From: Kitasatospora sp. MAP12-44
Lineage (GTDB): Bacteria; Actinomycetota; Actinomycetes; Streptomycetales; Streptomycetaceae
Assembly (NCBI RefSeq): GCF_029892095.1
Contig: NZ_JARZAE010000004.1
Span: forward strand, 8,776,453-8,840,452
Direction: 5' to 3'
Length of the DNA stretch: 64,000 nucleotides
Below are positions 60,234-64,000 of the stretch, one piece after another (position 1 is the stretch's first letter; the number at the start of each line of letters is the position of its first letter). The translations under genes were made by a program, and so were the position numbers. Below the pieces are notes generated by a model. That model did not search any database. It was not told the DNA's origin and saw nothing but the letters and a program-made list of their open reading frames with translations.

Positions 60234-61116
60234 TCAAGCAGCCAGTGCCAGGTGAGGCCCTGGGGAAGGAGGGAAGGCGACAGCCTCGTCGAAGGGGACT
60301 CGTCGGGTCAGGCAGTGATGGAGGCAGCCGATCATGCGGTTGAAGAGGTTGCGTTGGGCGGCTATGTGCCGCTCCCCGGTTGCTCGCCTGCGGTCGTAGT
60401 GGGCCCTCGCGCCGGTTGAGTGGGCCATGGCGGCGAAGGCCCACATGTATCCGACGGAGGCCAGCCTCTGGTTCTTCACCCTGCGGGCCAGGACCGCCAT
60501 GCTCTTGCCTGAGGCCCTCGTGACGGGGGCCGCGCCTGCGTGCGCCTTCAGCCCTCTGGCGTCCGTGAACCGGGAGCGGTCGTCACCGATTTCGGCGAGG
60601 ACGCGGGCGCCGCTGAGCGGGCCGAGGCCGGGGAAGCTCGTGATGATCTCTGCGTCGGGGTGAGTCTCGAAGGCAAGCGTCGACGCTTCGGCGAGGTCCT
60701 CGGCGCTCGCAAGCGGCTTCCAACTGACGGAGCAGGGCCAGCGCCTGTCGGCCCATGGCCTGCTCGACCAGGGGGAGTTGGCGCATCTAGGGAATGCGAA
60801 GGGCCGCGTGGAGCCGGTCGGCTTCTGCTTCGATGGTGTTCTTGCGGCCGGCCTTCTTCAGTAGAGCTCGTAGCTGTGGACGGGTGAGTCGGGAGGCCCG
60901 TTCAGGAGTAGGGGCTGCGGCAAGCAGAACCCGGGCGATGGGGTGGAAGATCCCCTCGCGGCGATGGCCGACAGCGGTCAGATAGCCGGGGTAGTACGCC
61001 CGCAGGTGCGCGGTGAGCTTGTTGCCGGCCTGGGTGCGGTCCCAGACGGCGTCCTGCTGGGCACGTGCGAGGACGGCCACGGACCCGCAACTGGCCACCA
61101 CCAGAACCACCATCAC
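60234..61116 (-). pseudogene. IS110-family transposase, decayed
   Basis: The reverse strand holds VLARAQQDAVWDRTQAGNKL, PTPERASRLTRPQLRALLKK, a stop at about 60787, then LPLVEQAMGRQALALLRQL. After a frame change it ends with RRVKNQRLASVGYMWAFAAM, ARAHYDRRRATGERHIAAQR and NLFNRMIGCLHHCL. These are consecutive blocks of the transposase_20 half of IS110 transposases. The N-terminal DEDD half is missing, and at least one stop and one frameshift are present. Confidence 0.82.
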
Positions 61117-61152
61117 CCAGCCAGGAGCAACCTAAAGTCACCGGCATTGCGC

Positions 61153-61398
61153 CTAACCCGGGCCCGGCTTCGCCGGGGCCGGTCCGCTGCACATCAGCAG
61201 CGTCCGCGCGTAGGCGACATGAGAGCGGATCAGCCGCACCGCCCGGTCGGTGCCGCCGGGCAGGAACGGCAGCACCACCAGCGCGGGCACCGCTGCCACG
61301 GTCACCACCGCCAGCACCGGCACCGTCAACGCGACCAGCAGGACCCGCTGCACGGGCCCCAGTGCCCGGCCGCCCAGCGGGAAAGGGAATGTCGGCAT
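61153..61398 (-). CDS. Small membrane protein
   Basis: This 81-aa protein (MPTFPFPLGGRALGPVQRVL) has one long hydrophobic region (LLVALTVPVLAVVTVAAVPA) and a basic C-terminal part (DRAVRLIRSHVAYARTL). No family was recognised. It is divergent from the coiled-coil gene; the 187 bases between them would hold both promoters. Confidence 0.55.
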   Translation of the reverse strand: MPTFPFPLGGRALGPVQRVLLVALTVPVLAVVTVAAVPALVVLPFLPGGTDRAVRLIRSHVAYARTLLMCSGPAPAKPGPG

Positions 61399-61584
61399 GT
61401 ACCGCTCCGAATCAGGGGAAGTCGACCCGTACGCACCCCGCACGGCCAATGCCGCGAAACCGGCGGCATCACGACGATGCCTCTGATGGGATGGCCACAG
61501 CCACGCCGGAGGGTTGTCCACCGGACCGGAGCCGAACAAGCCGGGTTGACCGACGAATGACGCGGTCTGAGGAGAGGAGGGGCC

Positions 61585-63477
61585 CTGCCCAAAGAACAGA
61601 GCGCACCGGCGGGCGGCCGGCCCTGGGGGCCGCTGAAGGGCACCAGCACCGAGGCGAACGCCATCGCCGAACTCCTGCGGACCTGGGTGCGCGGTGCCAG
61701 CCTCAGGGTCGACGAACTCCTCGACGCCCTCACCCCCGAGCACTTCGCCGACCACCGGGTACCCGCCAAGTCCACCGTCTCCGACTGGCTGGCCGGCCGA
61801 ACCCCACGCTGGGACTTCGTCGAAGCCGTCGCAGACATCTGCTCCCACGACTCCCAAGCCGCAGCACGGCTCACTGAGCAGGCCCGACCCCTGTGGGACA
61901 AGCTGCGCAGCACCCCCACCCCGGTCAGCACCGCCTTCCCCCCGGCGGGCGACAAGGGCGCACTGGTCCTCGCCCAGCAGCAGACCATCGACGTTCAGAA
62001 CCAGCTCATTCACGCCCAACAGGCCCTGGCCAGCAGCCGCCAGGCCGAGGCCAACGCCGGCCACCTCGTCATCCTGCTCCTGCAGATGATCGGCCGGCTG
62101 AACCTGCGCATCGGCGAACTCGCCCGCCAGGCCGACCGCCTGCACACCCACCCCACGGCCCCTCAGCGGCAGGAGCAGGACGTGCGCCGCCGCCTCGCCC
62201 AGGCCGAGGAGCACCGGCAGCGGGCCGTGCGGGAGAAGGATCGGGCCGAGGCCAAGCAACGCGAAGCGCTCGACCTCGTCGACCAGGCCAGCCGTGAGAT
62301 CGACCGGCTGCGCGCGGAGGTCCACCACCTCAAGTCCACCGCCGGGGCCGACGAACCCGAACCGGGTCAACTCAGCGCGTTGGTCACCCCTGACAACGAC
62401 ATCGCCTTCCTCGACGACATCGCCCAGTCCCTCGACAAGGCCGCCCACGTCAACGACACCGGCGACCAACTCACCCAGGACGCCCGTGGCGCCCTGGGTG
62501 AGCCCGCCTTCACATCCTGGGACGTGATGCACGCCCCCGCTGTCGTGGAAGCCGTATCGGACAACCCGAACAACCCCGCCACCAGCGACGCAGAACCGGA
62601 CAACACCGCCGTGCAGGCCAGCCGTTTCGGAGCCTGGCTCGCCCAGCGCGCGACCAGGACAGCACCGCCCGCACCGTCGGCAGCGGCATACGTGCGGCGA
62701 ATCCAGTCGCTCGACCCTCCCCTCGGTCCCAACGACTTCACCGAGCTCCTGGACCAGGCTGCCCTCCAGCTGCCGCTGAGCCAGCTGCTCGAACTGGCCA
62801 CCGATCAAACAGTGATCAAGCTCGGTAACCCGTATGACCATCTGCTGCTCAGCACGGCAGCACGCCCTCCGAAAGAGGTCGCGACTCTGATCGCACACCT
62901 CAGCGAGCACGGCGCTGGCGCCAGCAACAGAATGCTGCTCCTGCTCCGGCACATGCGGTTGGATCAAGCGGAGCAGATCGCCACACAGCTGCGGGAAAGC
63001 GGCCACGACGACGAAGCCCGTGACCTCCTGCGTAGGGCGGCATCCGACTGGCCGACCGCGGAGACCGTCCAGCTGACCGAACGCATCAAAGCCGAGGGCT
63101 ACTCCTCCGAAGCACGAATTCTCCTGACCCATGTAGGCATGAAGCGGCCCTTCCACGAAGTGACCGACGCCGTCAACGAAGCACTGGCGGCAGGTCACAA
63201 CGACGTGGCCCGCGCCCTGCTCAACGGCGCCACCGCAGGAGCTAAGCCCTGGGACCTCGTCGAGCTGATCACACACCTGAGAGAAACCGGCCACCTTGAC
63301 CATGGGGCGTTTGTGCTCGGCTACGCAGCCAGGGACCTCCATGTGAAGGCCACCGCCGAGATCATCTCCGCCCTGCAAGCCCGCGATTACCCGACAGCCA
63401 GCGAAGACGCCACGACCCACCTGCCCGCTCCCAGGGCACGCCTGATCAACACCGCGCTGGAGAAGCTGCGCCCTTAG
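61585..63477 (+). CDS. Large helical protein with N-terminal HTH-like domain and coiled coil
   Basis: This roughly 630-aa protein has an N-terminal region (GTSTEANAIAELLRTWVRGA, STVSDWLAGRTPRWDFVEAV) resembling the HTH of Streptomyces XRE-like regulators, then a long coiled coil (about residues 130-260; RRLAQAEEHRQRAVREKDRA). An acidic linker follows, then a C-terminal alpha-solenoid of repeated helices (LIAHLSEHGAGASNRMLLLL, LREDEARDLLRR-like, LITHLRETGHLDHGAFVL). No ATG or GTG exists before 61687, yet homologous-looking coding starts earlier, so CTG 61585, 4 bases after AGGAGG, is proposed. GTG 61687 is the alternative. Function is unknown. Confidence 0.75.
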   Translation: MPKEQSAPAGGRPWGPLKGTSTEANAIAELLRTWVRGASLRVDELLDALTPEHFADHRVPAKSTVSDWLAGRTPRWDFVEAVADICSHDSQAAARLTEQARPLWDKLRSTPTPVSTAFPPAGDKGALVLAQQQTIDVQNQLIHAQQALASSRQAEANAGHLVILLLQMIGRLNLRIGELARQADRLHTHPTAPQRQEQDVRRRLAQAEEHRQRAVREKDRAEAKQREALDLVDQASREIDRLRAEVHHLKSTAGADEPEPGQLSALVTPDNDIAFLDDIAQSLDKAAHVNDTGDQLTQDARGALGEPAFTSWDVMHAPAVVEAVSDNPNNPATSDAEPDNTAVQASRFGAWLAQRATRTAPPAPSAAAYVRRIQSLDPPLGPNDFTELLDQAALQLPLSQLLELATDQTVIKLGNPYDHLLLSTAARPPKEVATLIAHLSEHGAGASNRMLLLLRHMRLDQAEQIATQLRESGHDDEARDLLRRAASDWPTAETVQLTERIKAEGYSSEARILLTHVGMKRPFHEVTDAVNEALAAGHNDVARALLNGATAGAKPWDLVELITHLRETGHLDHGAFVLGYAARDLHVKATAEIISALQARDYPTASEDATTHLPAPRARLINTALEKLRP

Positions 63478-63514
63478 AACGACTGGTTCCGTCCCACCGG
63501 CCTCGGGGTGGTCC

Positions 63515-64000
63515 GTGGCGCGGCCGCACCCAGGAACGCAGCGGGTCCGCCGACACGTCCGACTCCGGGGCTCAGGATGCCGTGAGGAGCTGCTGGAGGA
63601 ACTCGGGGAGGACCCGGCCACGGTGGCCGCGCTGGCGCTGTGGAGTTGCAGCCAGGTGATGGAGGTCTTCAACGACCTCCCGGTCGAGATGCTGGAGCGC
63701 GGCGACGTCGGCTACCGCAGTCTGGTGCGGGCCTACTCGCAGAGCACGTTCAAGAACGGCTTCGACGCCCGCGAGCTGAAGGACCTGCACGAGGTCTGCC
63801 GCTCCCTGGACTCTCAGGCCCTGCACAGGGCGGCGGAGCGGGCACTGGAGGTGCTGCCGACCGAGCCGGGCGACCCGCTGCTGTTCGGCTCCCTGCTCGG
63901 GGCCTACACACCCGGCGACGGCGGCGACGTCCAGGACTACAGCGCGACGATGGCGATCAGCGGCTCAGAGGTGGTCATCACCGTCGCGCCGCGCGGTGCC
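63515..64000 (+). CDS. Hypothetical protein, 3' end outside window
   Basis: The frame reads REELLEELGEDPATVAALAL, EVFNDLPVEMLERGDVGYRS, AYSQSTFKNGFDARELKDLH and EVLPTEPGDPLLFGSLLGAY up to the window edge without a stop. Codon bias is strongly coding. GTG 63515 is the only in-frame start seen upstream of the conserved-looking part, so the gene may instead be truncated at its 5' end. No family was recognised. Confidence 0.6.
   Translation, partial: MARPHPGTQRVRRHVRLRGSGCREELLEELGEDPATVAALALWSCSQVMEVFNDLPVEMLERGDVGYRSLVRAYSQSTFKNGFDARELKDLHEVCRSLDSQALHRAAERALEVLPTEPGDPLLFGSLLGAYTPGDGGDVQDYSATMAISGSEVVITVAPRGA

Noticed and set aside
61153..63672. Long minus-strand frame covering the coiled-coil gene
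   Set aside because: Only the last 81 codons look like a separate small membrane protein; the rest is antisense to a gene with clear coiled-coil and helical repeats.

Overview
The window looks like part of an accessory replicon, or a chromosome arm, of a Streptomyces-type actinomycete (Streptomyces or Kitasatospora). The reasons are very high GC with strong third-position GC bias, a WhiJ/DUF397/anti-sigma-ATPase-like triad, many GTG starts, 1- and 4-base stop/start overlaps, LysM, NlpC and transglycosylase wall proteins, and a dense mix of IS remnants. No rRNA, tRNA, CRISPR array or housekeeping operon was seen.

Layout. 1-10.0 kb (minus strand) is a tightly overlapping Tad/Flp pilus operon: lipoprotein, secreted protein, CpaB, CpaE/TadZ (frameshifted), CpaF/TadA, TadB, TadC, Flp-like pilin, TadE, TadE, TadG, and a LysM membrane protein cut by the window edge. 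10.2-14.8 kb holds a winged-helix protein, the DUF397/XRE/ATPase triad and a PCMT-like methyltransferase. 14.9-31.7 kb is a conjugation module on the minus strand (sigma-like protein, two small proteins, TcpC/VirB8-like, VirB2-like, TcpE/PrgI-like, VirB4-like ATPase, VirB6-like membrane protein, lytic NlpC/P60 protein, TraG/VirD4-like ATPase, replication-relaxation protein). It is interrupted at 19.1-21.7 kb by a cassette with inverted ends that carries a pentapeptide-repeat protein. 31.7-32.0 kb, just upstream of that operon, carries six GGGC(TT/AA)GCCC decamers arranged with dyad symmetry, a candidate operator, oriT or replication region.

32.1-36.8 kb encodes a two-gene oxidoreductase unit, a TPR regulator and a GNAT acetyltransferase. 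36.96-40.77 kb holds two inverted 1771-bp copies of one IS1634-like element, each bounded by CTAG. 40.9-42.9 kb has a frameshifted unknown gene and a CPSWC-motif protein. 43.2-49.4 kb is the most interesting locus. It encodes a 1511-aa SNF2 helicase whose N-terminus looks like several double-stranded-RNA-binding-type modules, a translationally coupled small protein, and a PIN-domain nuclease preceded by a TGCAACGCG repeat cluster.

49.6-64 kb is decayed accessory DNA: a DUF4238 protein, three truncated copies of a helicase-associated-domain gene, an STAND/NB-ARC TPR regulator divergent from a secreted ricin-type lectin, a frameshifted SseB-like gene, a small transglycosylase, remnants of IS21, IS5 and IS110 elements, and a large coiled-coil protein. 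Several genes carry single-base frameshifts. Some may be sequence errors rather than biology.
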